Positions 43,825 to 53,003 of a DNA stretch of 64,000 nucleotides are shown here, one piece after another. Every line of letters starts with the position of its first letter. The first letter of the stretch is position 1. The stretch is taken from NCBI GenBank assembly GCA_965248975.1, contig CBDFKU010000015.1, positions 162,342 through 226,341 of the forward strand, given 5' to 3'. A program made the translations under genes and the position numbers. The stretch is from CBDFKU01 sp965248975 (GTDB lineage Bacteria > Chloroflexota > Dehalococcoidia > Lucifugimonadales > JAGWBF01). Under the pieces are notes generated by a model. That model saw only the letters and a program-made list of their open reading frames with translations. It made no database searches and was not told the origin of the DNA.

Positions 43825-46257
43825 TCACGTCACCGAGACGGGGTCCACGTCCACCACCCAGCCCTGGGGGATGGTCACTCCTTCCAGGAAGGCATGGAGG
43901 CCGAAGCCTCGCAGTATCACGTGCCACCGATATCTGCCGCGGATTCGCTCGGGAAAACCGGGGGCCGGGCCTACCACGTCGACCTCCGTCAGGCCCATGG
44001 AGCCGATGCGCTGCCGCAGCGTCCGCCCCATGCGGATGGCCTCCCGCCGACACGAATCGGGGTTGGTGTGCAGGTAGACCAGATGCACCAGTCGGCTGAA
44101 GGGAGGCAGCGCCAGCTTCCTGCGGAAACCCGCTTCCCGGTCGTAGAAGAGGCGATAATCCTGCGCCGCGGCGGCCTGCACAGCGTAGTTCTCCGGGCTG
44201 TAGGTTTGGATCACCACTCTGCCAGGGGCCATTCCTCTGCCGGCCCTTCCAGCCACCTGGCAGAGGAGCTGGAAAGCCCTCTCTCCGGCACGAAAGTCGG
44301 GCAGGTTCAATCCGATGTCGGCCAGCACCACGCCTACCAGAGTGACGTTGGGGACGTGCAGTCCCTTGGCGACCATCTGGGTACCCACCATCACCTGGGC
44401 CTCTCCCCTGATGAAACGCTCCATTATTCTCTCACGGGCGTGGGGACCCCGGACAGCATCGCTGTCCCATCGCAGCACGGAAACGCCTGGCAGCAGCCTT
44501 CCCACCTCATCGACTACCCTTTGAGTCCCCAGGCCAAGGTACCTGATACGGGGGCTGCGACACTGGGGACAACCCCGGGGGATCCTGGTCCGGGAGCTAC
44601 ACTGGTGGCACAGCACCCTGGTGTCTGCGGCGTGGTAGGTAAGGGTGACCGAGCAACGCCGGCATCGTAACGCATGGCCACAGTCCCGGCACTGCACCAC
44701 CGTGGAGGAGCCGCGCCTGTTCAGAAAGAGGATCGCCTGCTCTCCATTCCCTACGCACCGCGAAAGTGCGGCAGCCAGGGGCCGGCCGAAGATGCTTCGG
44801 TTGCCTTCCCGCAGCTCGCGTCGCATGTCGGAGACTTCGACGCGGGCCAGGGAGCCAGCACCACGACCGCCTTCGCTGGTCGCGCTACGTGACGGCGATA
44901 CCCGTGACGGCAGCTCCAGCAAACGGTAGGTTCCCTCGGAGGCCCGCTGGTAAGTCCCAACATCGGGCGTGGCGCTGCCCATGACCACTACGGCGCCGGC
45001 CAGCCGGCCCAGCTCGATGGCCACATCCCTGGCATGGTAGCGGGGCGTTGAGTCCTGCTGCTTGTAGGTCCACTCGTGCTCCTCGTCCACTACGATGGCG
45101 CCCAGGTCAGGCAGGGGGGCGAACAGGGCGCTGCGGGGCCCCACCACCACGTCGTATAGGCCGTCCCTTATCCCCCACCACTGGTCGAACTGCTCACCCA
45201 CGGAGAGCCGGCTGTGCAACACAGCCACCCTTCCAGGGAACCGGGCGTTTATGCGGTGGACGGCCTGGGGGGTTAAGGAGATCTCCGGCACCAGGAAGAT
45301 ACCCTGCCTGCCCATGCTGACACAGCGTTGCAGCGCCCTCAGGTAAACCTCGGTCTTACCGCTCCCGGTGACTCCGTGAAGGAGGAAGGGCTTGGTGCGG
45401 CTATGTTCCTCTACAAAAGCAGAGTCTATCTCCGCCAGGGACCGTACCTGCTGATCCGTGAGGGTTACTGGCAACCCCTCGGCCTGGGCCATTCCAGATC
45501 GAACACTGGGTTCCCTTTCCACCCGGACCCACTCCAGCGACAGCAAGCCCCTGTTGAGAAGGGCGTCGACGGCGGCACCGCCGAACTCCTTCCGCGCCAA
45601 GGGGAGAGCCAACCGGGATTCTGCGTCGTACAGGGCGTCGAGAAGTGCCCTCTGCTTCGGCGCTCTCTCGTCTAAAGACGGCGACACCTCGGATTGCCCC
45701 AAGAGGCGAACGTAGGAGTCGTAGCGGTGGGCCGACGGCCTGGGCAACTCCCAGCGGCGCCGCAGCAGCCCTCTCCTCAGCAACCGACGAACCTCCTCCT
45801 CACCGCCTTTGCCCAGAGCCTTGATGAGCTCCCTCTCCCTGACCTCGCTCCGGGCATGGAGGTATTCCAGGCATTTCCGGCCCAACGAGGTGAGACCCGA
45901 CACAGGCATGCGTCCGGCCGAACCTATCCAGGGACGGACGCGGCTCTCGAAGCCGGGAGGCAGCAGCAGGGCCAGGGATTCGAAGAGGGACGAGAGGTAA
46001 TGGCGGCTGATCCAGCGGGCCAACTCGAGGCCAAGTGAGGTAACTAGCGGCGACGGCTCCACTGCCGCGATCAGGTCCTTGACCTCTTCCACCTGGGAAC
46101 GGTCCGAAACCTGGACCACCACCCCCCGCACGGGCCTGGTTCCCAGGGGTGCCCAGACCATCTGGCCCGACACCAGGTCGACCCGGGGGGGCACTCGGTA
46201 GGAGAGGGTGCGGTCGTAGCCGATGGGCGCGTCTACGGCGACCTCAGCGTATCTCAT
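43825..46257 (-). CDS. priA: Primosomal protein N' (replication restart helicase PriA)
   Basis: 810 residues. The 3'-end-binding domain opens the protein (VAVDAPIGYDRTLSYRVPP). Walker A is GVTGSGKTEV, Walker B DEEHEWTYKQQ, and the eight-Cys zinc module is readable: CRDCGHALRCRRC then CHQCSSRTRIPRGCPQC. The C-terminal helicase motifs (VMVGTQMVAKGLHVPNVTLVG, QVAGRAGRG) are complete. PriA reloads the replisome at stalled forks. In this run it lies between rplS and def. Confidence 0.95.
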   Translation of the reverse strand: MRYAEVAVDAPIGYDRTLSYRVPPRVDLVSGQMVWAPLGTRPVRGVVVQVSDRSQVEEVKDLIAAVEPSPLVTSLGLELARWISRHYLSSLFESLALLLPPGFESRVRPWIGSAGRMPVSGLTSLGRKCLEYLHARSEVRERELIKALGKGGEEEVRRLLRRGLLRRRWELPRPSAHRYDSYVRLLGQSEVSPSLDERAPKQRALLDALYDAESRLALPLARKEFGGAAVDALLNRGLLSLEWVRVEREPSVRSGMAQAEGLPVTLTDQQVRSLAEIDSAFVEEHSRTKPFLLHGVTGSGKTEVYLRALQRCVSMGRQGIFLVPEISLTPQAVHRINARFPGRVAVLHSRLSVGEQFDQWWGIRDGLYDVVVGPRSALFAPLPDLGAIVVDEEHEWTYKQQDSTPRYHARDVAIELGRLAGAVVVMGSATPDVGTYQRASEGTYRLLELPSRVSPSRSATSEGGRGAGSLARVEVSDMRRELREGNRSIFGRPLAAALSRCVGNGEQAILFLNRRGSSTVVQCRDCGHALRCRRCSVTLTYHAADTRVLCHQCSSRTRIPRGCPQCRSPRIRYLGLGTQRVVDEVGRLLPGVSVLRWDSDAVRGPHARERIMERFIRGEAQVMVGTQMVAKGLHVPNVTLVGVVLADIGLNLPDFRAGERAFQLLCQVAGRAGRGMAPGRVVIQTYSPENYAVQAAAAQDYRLFYDREAGFRRKLALPPFSRLVHLVYLHTNPDSCRREAIRMGRTLRQRIGSMGLTEVDVVGPAPGFPERIRGRYRWHVILRGFGLHAFLEGVTIPQGWVVDVDPVSVT

Positions 46258-46316
46258 GGGGAGGGAAACAAGGGGCCGCCCAGGCGGCTATGTCAGCGCC
46301 TGGGCCGGAGGAGCGA

Positions 46317-46688
46317 TCATTCCGAGGCCTTCTGGGGCTTGCCGCCTGGCTGGCGCCTCTCTTTGATCCGGGCCGCTCTGCCCGACAGGCCACGCAGGTA
46401 GTACAACCGTGCCCTGCGGACCACCCCCCTTCGCACCACCTCCACCGACTCCAGCAAGGGCGACTGAAAGGGAAATATGCGCTCGATACCGACACCGTAG
46501 GTAACTCGCCTAACGGTGAAGTTCGAGCCAATTCCCTTTCCCTTTCTCCTGATCACAACTCCCTGGAAAGCCTGGACCCGTTCCCGCTCCCCTTCTCGGA
46601 TCCGGAAGTTGACCCGGACGGTGTCCCCGGGCCCAAACTCGGGGACTTTAGGGTTGGGACTCACGGGTATTAGCAAATGAGCGTCCAT
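46317..46688 (-). CDS. rplS: 50S ribosomal protein L19
   Basis: 123 residues from the ATG at 46688, set by GGAAGGA just upstream; the frame is open 35 codons further but that stretch is a repeat. FGPGDTVRVNFRIREGERER and VQAFQGVVIRRKGKG are the L19 signature, and RRGVVRRARLYYLRGLSGRAARIKE is the RNA-binding tail. It forms part of the 30S/50S interface. The leader holds three copies of a 13-base repeat. Confidence 0.94.
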   Translation of the reverse strand: MDAHLLIPVSPNPKVPEFGPGDTVRVNFRIREGERERVQAFQGVVIRRKGKGIGSNFTVRRVTYGVGIERIFPFQSPLLESVEVVRRGVVRRARLYYLRGLSGRAARIKERRQPGGKPQKASE

Positions 46689-46701
46689 GTGTATTCCTTC
46701 C

Positions 46702-46747
46702 AAACGAATCTCTTGGCCAAACGAATCTCTTGCGAAACGAATCTCTT
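46702..46747 (-). repeat. Three direct copies of a 13-base repeat in the rplS leader
   Basis: AAGAGATTCGTTT (minus strand) occurs at 46747-46735, 46731-46719 and 46714-46702, with spacings of 16 and 17 bases. The last copy lies 13 bases before the rplS ATG and next to its ribosome-binding site. Transcript control or a simple duplication are both possible. Confidence 0.85.
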
Positions 46748-46865
46748 GATCGGACCATTCTAATTCAAAGCAGACGTTCTGGGCAAGGGCCACGTAGCAC
46801 CGGAGCCTCAGGTTCGCAGCACCGAAAGGCAGCGAAATATATGGCTGGACCTCCTCGGCAAAACG

Positions 46866-47615
46866 TTAACTCGCGCCGTAACCCTGCTCCCGCAGGAACC
46901 TCAGGTCCTCATCGCTCAGGGGCGCTGACCCCAACAGGTCCGGCCGTCGGTCCAACGTTCTCAGAAGGGACTGGCGCCTGCGCCATCGGGCCACCTCGCC
47001 GTGGTTGCCGGACAGCAGCACTGGCGGGACCTCAAGGTCGCGGTAGGACGCCGGACGAGTGTACAGGGGGTGCTGGAGCACACCCGAGGTCACCGAGTCT
47101 CCCTCGACACTGCCGGAGTCGCCCACCACACCCGGCAGCAGACGCACCACCGCGTCCACCAGGACCATGGCCGCAAGCTCTCCTCCGGTAAGCACGTAGT
47201 CGCCGATGCTTACGTCGTCGGTGGCCAAGACCTCTCTGATCCGCTCGTCCAGCCCCTCGTAGTGGCCGCATATCAGCACGATCCCCGGCCCGGTAGCCCA
47301 CTCCTCAGCGAGGTTCTGGCGGAACAGCCTACCCTGGGGAGACATGAGCACCACGGGGATATTCCCACGAGCGTCCTGGGCATAGCTACCGAGGACATCC
47401 TCCACCGCCTCGAAGACCGGCTCGGGCTTCATCACCATGCCGGGCCCGCCGCCATACTGGTAGTCGTCGACTGTGTGATGGCTGTCGTGGGCATAGTCCC
47501 TGATGTCGTGTATACCCAACCGGACAATGTTCCGGTCCACAGCCCGTTTGACCAGGCTTTGGTCGAAGGGCCCGCGAAACATGGCAGGGAAGAGGGTCAA
47601 GACGTCTATCTGCAT
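46866..47615 (-). CDS. trmD: tRNA (guanine-N1-)-methyltransferase
   Basis: 249 residues. MQIDVLTLFPAMFRGPFDQS starts the protein. The SAM-binding knot is visible as HTVDDYQYGGGPGMVMKPEP, ICGHYEGLDERI and SIGDYVLTGGELAAMVLVDA. The C-terminal domain has HPLYTRPASYRDLEVPPVLLSGNH. It methylates G37 of tRNAs ending the anticodon in G, which prevents frameshifting. trmD followed by rplS is a common bacterial order; rimM and rpsP, often upstream, are absent here. Confidence 0.95.
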   Translation of the reverse strand: MQIDVLTLFPAMFRGPFDQSLVKRAVDRNIVRLGIHDIRDYAHDSHHTVDDYQYGGGPGMVMKPEPVFEAVEDVLGSYAQDARGNIPVVLMSPQGRLFRQNLAEEWATGPGIVLICGHYEGLDERIREVLATDDVSIGDYVLTGGELAAMVLVDAVVRLLPGVVGDSGSVEGDSVTSGVLQHPLYTRPASYRDLEVPPVLLSGNHGEVARWRRRQSLLRTLDRRPDLLGSAPLSDEDLRFLREQGYGAS

Positions 47616-47652
47616 GACTTAACACCAAGACTCGGAGGGGGCAACGGCGGTT

Positions 47653-48201
47653 TCATCCCGGGGCATTAGGGTGATGGCGCCCGTGATCCGACGCGTCGGA
47701 GTGAGCCGGATGTCCCTGGGCCTCGCCTCTCAACAGCTCCAGGGCATGGGGCAGTACGGGGAGTATTACCTCCAGGCACTCCGCTACACCCTTGGGGCTA
47801 CCCGGCAGGGTCACTATGAGGGTCCTGCCCCTTATGCCGGCTACCGAGCGGCTGAGCATTGCCATCGGGGTCTTCTCCAGGGTTTTGAACCTGATGGCCT
47901 CGACCATACCTGGGACCTCCTTTTCTATCACTGAGAGGCAGGCCTCGGGGGTCACGTCGGTTAAGGCGACACCGGTGCCGCCGGTGGTCACGATCAGGTC
48001 CACTTCGTCCTTGTCGGCCCACCTTACAAGTCTCTCGCTGATCATCGCAGCATCATCGGCCACGACCTCATAGCGGACGCACTCATAGTCGGGAGACGCC
48101 AGAGTTTCCTTGATGACATTGCCGCTGGCGTCATCCCGCTGGCCGTGGAACCCGGAGGTACTGACTGTAAGCACGCCAAGCTTGAACATGACCATGGGCA
48201 C
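47653..48201 (-). CDS. Molybdenum cofactor protein MogA/MoaB
   Basis: 182 residues. FKLGVLTVSTSG starts the MPT-binding fold. DLIVTTGGTGVALTDVTPEA is the family signature with the GGTG loop, and TLPGSPKGVAECLEVILPVLPHALELL closes it. MogA-type proteins adenylylate molybdopterin before Mo insertion. The last 25 residues are His-rich (HPAHSDASDHGRHHPNAPG), an unusual tail that may bind metal. MogA and MoaB cannot be separated by sequence here. Confidence 0.88.
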   Translation of the reverse strand: MPMVMFKLGVLTVSTSGFHGQRDDASGNVIKETLASPDYECVRYEVVADDAAMISERLVRWADKDEVDLIVTTGGTGVALTDVTPEACLSVIEKEVPGMVEAIRFKTLEKTPMAMLSRSVAGIRGRTLIVTLPGSPKGVAECLEVILPVLPHALELLRGEAQGHPAHSDASDHGRHHPNAPG

Positions 48202-48386
48202 TATGGTAAGAACTGGAAGCGCGGTTTGTCAACGAAGGTCTCCAGCACAGGCCGACGTCCTGGTAATCAGTCCGTCTACCGCCGGATGTTGAAAAGTAGT
48301 ACGATGAAACGCAGTAGACCAAAGCATCCGGCACGGCATCGGGGTGCGTCTGGTCCGGGAAAACGGCTGGCAAGGAACCGATAAAA

Positions 48387-49802
48387 ATGGAACAGGTCCG
48401 CGTGTGCCGAATCTGCGGCCACGTCAATCCCGCGGAAGGCCGCAGCAGATGCACCAACTGCTGGCTGCGCCTGGATACGACCATCTCGGTCTCGGCGCCG
48501 GTGGGGCACCAGATTGCCCGCGTCTATCACCTCAGGTTTTTACGCAGCCGCCTGGTGCGCCTGGCGCCGGTGCTAGCTGCTGCGGTCGGGTTCGCCTTCT
48601 GGGGCGTAGTGGTCTTCTTCGAGCTGGGTCCCCACCCCGATCTCCCCAGCACCAACATCAGCGCGGACACCGGGCCGCGGGCCTGGGCGCAGGTGGGGCG
48701 AACGGCCCAGAACAGCGGATACACTCCTGAAGCCGCCCTGCCGGCCACCAGCATAATGTGGACTTACGAGACTCTCTCGCCTCTGGTGGCCGCCCCAGCA
48801 GTAGCGGGCGATCGGGTGTTTCTCACCACCGAAGTCGGACACGTCATAGCGCTGGAGACCGCGACGGGCCGGCTCTTGTGGCGATACACCTCCGACCTGG
48901 CGATCGGCTCGACGCCCGCTGTTGCGGGAGACCTGGTCGTCGTTTCCTTCCGTCCCGGCTACGTAAGAGGCCTGGACAGAGGAACCGGTGATGTTCGATG
49001 GCAGACCAAGATCCCGGGCGGCGCCTTCGCGCCTCCTATGGTGGTGGATGGTACGGTGTACATCGGGGGAGCGAACGGAAGCTTTCACGCCATCGATGTC
49101 GCTACTGGTGAGGAGAGGTGGTCGTTCGAAGTCGACGATTCCGTCGTGGCACCGGTAGCCTACGCTGACAATATGATCGTCGTGGCTTCCCAGAGCACCG
49201 TGATCCACATTCTGGACACCGTTACCGGCCGCAAGCGGTTCGTATACGACACCGGCTTTCCCAGGAACGCCCGCGGCGGTGTGGCCGTCGAAGAAGATCT
49301 GGCCTACTTCAGCTCCCTCAAAGGCTTCACCTGGGCCATAGACCGGACTCAAATCACCTATCCCTTCGAACGGGCCATCCTCTACTGGAAGCAGAACCTC
49401 TACGTATGGAACGTGCTCGATGATCCTCCGATACAGAAGGGCAGCACCTGGATCAGGTTCGCCGGCGGCAGCCTGGTCGGCACCCCGGTCGTCGACCCTG
49501 GAGCGGTCTACGTCGTCACCGACCTTGGGCTAGTGTCTTCCTTCGACCGCTACAATGGCGACGACCGCTGGGCCCGAGACCTGGGCACCAAGGTCGCCGC
49601 TGCCCCAACGATAGCCGGGGACACGGTCATCGTCGGAGATGAAGAGGGCACGGTGTCCGGCCTGGACTCCGAAACGGGGGAGATCGAGTGGACCTTCCGC
49701 GTGGACGGCAGGATTTCCGCAAGCCCGATAGCCGTCGGGGGAACGACCTACGTGGTAACCGACAGGGGCAGTTTCTACGCTTTGAGCGACTCACGTCCTT
49801 GA
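48387..49802 (+). CDS. Zinc-ribbon, membrane-anchored PQQ-type beta-propeller protein
   Basis: 471 residues. A zinc ribbon at the N-terminus (CRICGHVNPAEGRSRCTNC) is followed by one membrane helix (LAPVLAAAVGFAFWGVVVFFEL, residues ~54-75). Then comes a PQQ-like propeller of repeats such as VFLTTEVGHVIALETATGRLLWRYT and VYIGGANGSFHAIDVATGEERWSF. About seven such blades are visible. The propeller should face the outside and the ribbon the cytoplasm. No quinoprotein catalytic residues were identified, so a binding or scaffold role is likelier than dehydrogenase. Confidence 0.8.
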   Translation: MEQVRVCRICGHVNPAEGRSRCTNCWLRLDTTISVSAPVGHQIARVYHLRFLRSRLVRLAPVLAAAVGFAFWGVVVFFELGPHPDLPSTNISADTGPRAWAQVGRTAQNSGYTPEAALPATSIMWTYETLSPLVAAPAVAGDRVFLTTEVGHVIALETATGRLLWRYTSDLAIGSTPAVAGDLVVVSFRPGYVRGLDRGTGDVRWQTKIPGGAFAPPMVVDGTVYIGGANGSFHAIDVATGEERWSFEVDDSVVAPVAYADNMIVVASQSTVIHILDTVTGRKRFVYDTGFPRNARGGVAVEEDLAYFSSLKGFTWAIDRTQITYPFERAILYWKQNLYVWNVLDDPPIQKGSTWIRFAGGSLVGTPVVDPGAVYVVTDLGLVSSFDRYNGDDRWARDLGTKVAAAPTIAGDTVIVGDEEGTVSGLDSETGEIEWTFRVDGRISASPIAVGGTTYVVTDRGSFYALSDSRP

Positions 49803-49872
49803 CAGCCCTCCGGGGCGTAACTACAATCGTCCCAATCCGACATAGTGTATCCGATGACGAGGAGGGTATGGC

Positions 49873-50457
49873 ATGGTAAGTTCAACCGATCCCAACGAGG
49901 TACGGCTTACTGGAGAGAACTCCTTCCTCCGGCTAAGGCAACAGGATGACGGGCCGGAGACAACTTCCGTCAGCCATTGGAGGATCCTGTACTCCCCCGC
50001 AGGACCGGGGCACGTCGCCTTCGTCACCAGCGAGCTCACCGACAACGAGGTCCGGATCTACTCGGACAACATCGCACTGGCCCGATGGCTCCAGGAGGAG
50101 ATCGAGCACGCCATAAACCCCAGCTTCGCCGACCAGGGCATCCCGGTGGAGGACGCCATCTTCTCGCGTCACGGCGACGTACGGTCCTTCTCCCAGGAGA
50201 AGATCACCACCAGCGACGAAGAGATCTCCCTCACCTGGCACAATCTGGGGGAGCCCTTCGCCATACGGCTTGCTCCTGGGACCATCACCCCCGGGCACCC
50301 TCACGGCGTCTACAGCATCCTTACTCCGGCCAACGACGCATACCTCACGATCAACGGGGAGACGGCCGAAGGACGACCCTTCCCCCAGGACGTCGGTGGC
50401 CACATGGGCACCTCCTGCTCCCTGGCCTGGTCCGAGACCTGGATCCGGCCACGCTAG
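49873..50457 (+). CDS. Hypothetical protein
   Basis: 194 residues, soluble, no signal peptide or membrane segment. I do not recognise a family. The sequence alternates strand-like stretches (HWRILYSPAGPGHVAFVTSE, SLTWHNLGEPFAIRLAPG) and ends in SETWIRPR. Codon use and GC resemble the neighbours, so it is a normal chromosomal gene. It is 27 bases upstream of a flavin monooxygenase gene and likely in the same transcript. A binding or isomerase-like beta fold is possible, but that is a guess. Confidence 0.7.
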   Translation: MVSSTDPNEVRLTGENSFLRLRQQDDGPETTSVSHWRILYSPAGPGHVAFVTSELTDNEVRIYSDNIALARWLQEEIEHAINPSFADQGIPVEDAIFSRHGDVRSFSQEKITTSDEEISLTWHNLGEPFAIRLAPGTITPGHPHGVYSILTPANDAYLTINGETAEGRPFPQDVGGHMGTSCSLAWSETWIRPR

Positions 50458-50484
50458 GAGCACCATGACTCGAGGAGACACCGC

Positions 50485-51510
50485 TTGAGCCGTAAGCTTA
50501 ACTTGAGCGTGGTGGACCAGTCTCCGGTGAGGGAGGGCGGCACCGCCGGGGAGGCCTTGAGGGAGTCCATCGAGCTGGCGGTGGCGGCCGAAGCGTTGGG
50601 CTACCAACGCTACTGGGTGGCCGAGCACCACAACCTGCCCAACTTCGCCGGCACCAGCCCCGAAGTCCTTATCGGGCAGATCGCCGCCCGCACCAACCAC
50701 ATCCGGGTGGGTAGCGGCGGCATAATGCTGCCCCACTACGCCGCGTTCAAGGTGGCCGAGAACTTCCGCATGCTGGAGTCCCTCTTCCCGGGGCGGATCG
50801 ACCTGGGGATCGGGCGCGCTCCCGGCAGCGACCAGCTCACCGCCGCCGCCCTGGCCCACCCCGGGCATCCCAGGGACGTACGCCACTTCCCCCAGCAGGT
50901 CTGCGACGTGATAGGCTACCTCTCCGATACTGTCCAGGAAGACCACCTCTTCCAGGCCGTACACGCCGGACCGGGCCGGTCCACGATGCCCGACATATGG
51001 CTGCTGGGATCCAGGTACGAGGGCGCCTTCCTGGCGGCCCAGCTAGGGCTGCCCTTCGCATATGCCCACTTCTTCGGCATCAGCGTGGAGGAGGGCCCAA
51101 TGATCGTCGAGGGCTACCGGAAGAGCTTCCGGCCTTCGGGCTACCTCTCCGAGCCCAAGGTCAACGTAGCCGTCAACGTCATATGCGCCGAGACCCGCGA
51201 AGAGGCGGTGCGCCTGGGCGCCAGCCGCAACCTGGCCAGGCTCGACTCGGTGGTTGGCAGGTCCCGGGGCATACCCTCGGTGGAAGAGGCCCTCGCTTAC
51301 GAATATCGCCCAAACGAGTGGGCTTACGTCGAGCAATACCGTCAGAGCTGCATCGAGGGGGACCCCCAGGACGTGGTGACGGGCCTTGAAGAGGTCGCGA
51401 ACTCTTACGGTACCGACGACATTGGCATCGTCACAGTGTGCCACGGCTTCGCCGAGCGGGTGCGTTCCTACGAGCTGGTCGCCGAGGTCTGCGGCATAGC
51501 CGGGGACTAG
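50485..51510 (+). CDS. LLM-class flavin-dependent oxidoreductase (MsnO8-like)
   Basis: 341 residues from a TTG at 50485. LNLSVVDQSPVREGGTAGEAL and YWVAEHHNLPNFAGTSPEVL are the signature of the LuxA-related MsnO8-type subfamily. RIDLGIGRAPGSD is the flavin-phosphate-binding block near residue 113. It differs clearly from the tandem copies at 11.5-16.4 kb, so it is a separate branch. The likely cofactor is reduced FMN; the substrate is unknown. It follows the hypothetical gene by 27 bases. Confidence 0.85.
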   Translation: MSRKLNLSVVDQSPVREGGTAGEALRESIELAVAAEALGYQRYWVAEHHNLPNFAGTSPEVLIGQIAARTNHIRVGSGGIMLPHYAAFKVAENFRMLESLFPGRIDLGIGRAPGSDQLTAAALAHPGHPRDVRHFPQQVCDVIGYLSDTVQEDHLFQAVHAGPGRSTMPDIWLLGSRYEGAFLAAQLGLPFAYAHFFGISVEEGPMIVEGYRKSFRPSGYLSEPKVNVAVNVICAETREEAVRLGASRNLARLDSVVGRSRGIPSVEEALAYEYRPNEWAYVEQYRQSCIEGDPQDVVTGLEEVANSYGTDDIGIVTVCHGFAERVRSYELVAEVCGIAGD

Positions 51511-51567
51511 GGAGCGGTCGCCGATCTGGGATCGCCGGCATCGATTCCCCTGAGCAGAGGAGCCGCG

Positions 51568-52689
51568 ATGGATAAGAGGCCGGATGTGGTGGTGATCGGG
51601 GCCGGGGTGGTCGGCTGCGCCACCGCCTACTTCCTGGCGAAACGGGGCGTCCGCACCACGCTGGTCGAAAGGCAATCGGTGGGTAGCTGCGCATCTGGCT
51701 TCGCCGCGGGGCTGCTCAATCCCCTTAACGGACACGGCATCCCCGGCCCCATTGAAGCCCTGGCCCAGGAGGGCTTTCGGCTACACATGGAGTTGGCCGA
51801 CGCCCTGACAGCCGATACCGGAATCGATACCCGGCTCCGGCCAATATCCGGTATCTGGCTGGCCTTCGACGACGAGGAATTCCGGGTCCTTTCGGAGCTT
51901 TTCCGGCTGTCCCAGAGGTTGGAGGGCTTCACTGCCCGGTGGATGGACGATGCAGAAGTGCGGTCCCTGGAGCCCGGGGTGACTCCGGAGGTCTTCACCC
52001 CTATGGGAGTCGAGGGCACCAGACAGATCGACAGCTACAGGCACACCGAGGCCCTGGCCAGGGCGGCCGAGGTCCACGGCGCCACCATGATGCACGGGGA
52101 GCTGGAGGAGCTGCGCCGGTCCAAAGGGAAAGTGTCGGCGGTGGTGGTGTCGGGGGAGACCGTAGAGTGCGAGCGGGTAGTGCTGGCGATGGGGCCCTGG
52201 ACAGGGACGGCGGAAAGCCTGCTGGGTATCCGGGTGCCAGTGGGTCCTCTCAAGGGCCAGATACTACGGCTGAAGCTGGACGGGCCGCCCCTGGAGCACG
52301 CTTTCTACGATGCCCACGGCGGTTACGTCGCGCCCAAGCCCGATGGGCTTACATGGGCCGGCACCACCGAGGAAGAAGTCGGCTTCGACGACCTGCCCAC
52401 ATCGGAGGCCAGGGAGTCGATCACGAAGGGGGCCGCCAAAATAATCCCTGCGCTGGCAGAGGCTCCGATAGCCCTTCAGACCTCCTGCCTCAGGCCAGTG
52501 ACCGAAGATGGGATGCCCATTATCGGAGAGGCGCCCGGCTGGGAGGGCCTATACCTGGCAACCGGGGCCGCGCGTAAGGGCATCCTCCTGGGGCCAGCCA
52601 TGGGCCTGATTATCGCCGACCTGATCGCCTCGGGCCGCACCGACTTCCCAATAGAGCCCTTCTCGCCGGCCCGGTTCGTCATGGGATAG
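51568..52689 (+). CDS. FAD-dependent oxidoreductase of the DAO/glycine oxidase family
   Basis: 373 residues. The FAD-binding dinucleotide motif DVVVIGAGVVGCATAYFLA is at residues 4-22, with the acidic ribose contact in TTLVER. The substrate-side GPLKGQILRL and the C-terminal CLRPVTEDGMPIIGEAPGWEGLYLATGAARKGILLGP are typical of D-amino-acid/glycine oxidases such as ThiO. No thiamine genes are nearby, so an amino acid or amine oxidation role is a general call only. GAGGAG precedes the ATG. Confidence 0.83.
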   Translation: MDKRPDVVVIGAGVVGCATAYFLAKRGVRTTLVERQSVGSCASGFAAGLLNPLNGHGIPGPIEALAQEGFRLHMELADALTADTGIDTRLRPISGIWLAFDDEEFRVLSELFRLSQRLEGFTARWMDDAEVRSLEPGVTPEVFTPMGVEGTRQIDSYRHTEALARAAEVHGATMMHGELEELRRSKGKVSAVVVSGETVECERVVLAMGPWTGTAESLLGIRVPVGPLKGQILRLKLDGPPLEHAFYDAHGGYVAPKPDGLTWAGTTEEEVGFDDLPTSEARESITKGAAKIIPALAEAPIALQTSCLRPVTEDGMPIIGEAPGWEGLYLATGAARKGILLGPAMGLIIADLIASGRTDFPIEPFSPARFVMG

Positions 52690-53003
52690 CAACTCCACAT
52701 TCTGCAGGGCACTCTACGGGTTCCGGCGATCGGCGTGCCTCTGACGCCGTGTGTCATAACCTCCGTCGATATCCAGGGTCTAGATGGGGTGCCAGGAGTG
52801 GACAGCCGGAGGAATGCAGTTGACAACAGCAGTCGGAAGTATTATCGTGGTGGCTATCGCCGGGAGGTGCTGACGACACTCCTATGACTGACCTCTCAAG
52901 CGGCGCCGCAGCGAATCCCCGATGATCTCCGGGAATTGCCTGTAAATCAGCCGCGGCTTGTCCCCTTATTTCCAGATCAACGAAGAGACGGGAGGAGGCG
53001 GAA
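52690..53003. other. 314-base intergenic region with possible promoter
   Basis: No convincing ORF or RNA gene seen. TTGACA at 52820-52825 followed after 17 bases by TATCGT (52843-52848) is a possible promoter for the DUF1800 gene, leaving a ~145-base leader. GGGAGGAGG stands just before the ATG at 53004. Confidence 0.45.
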
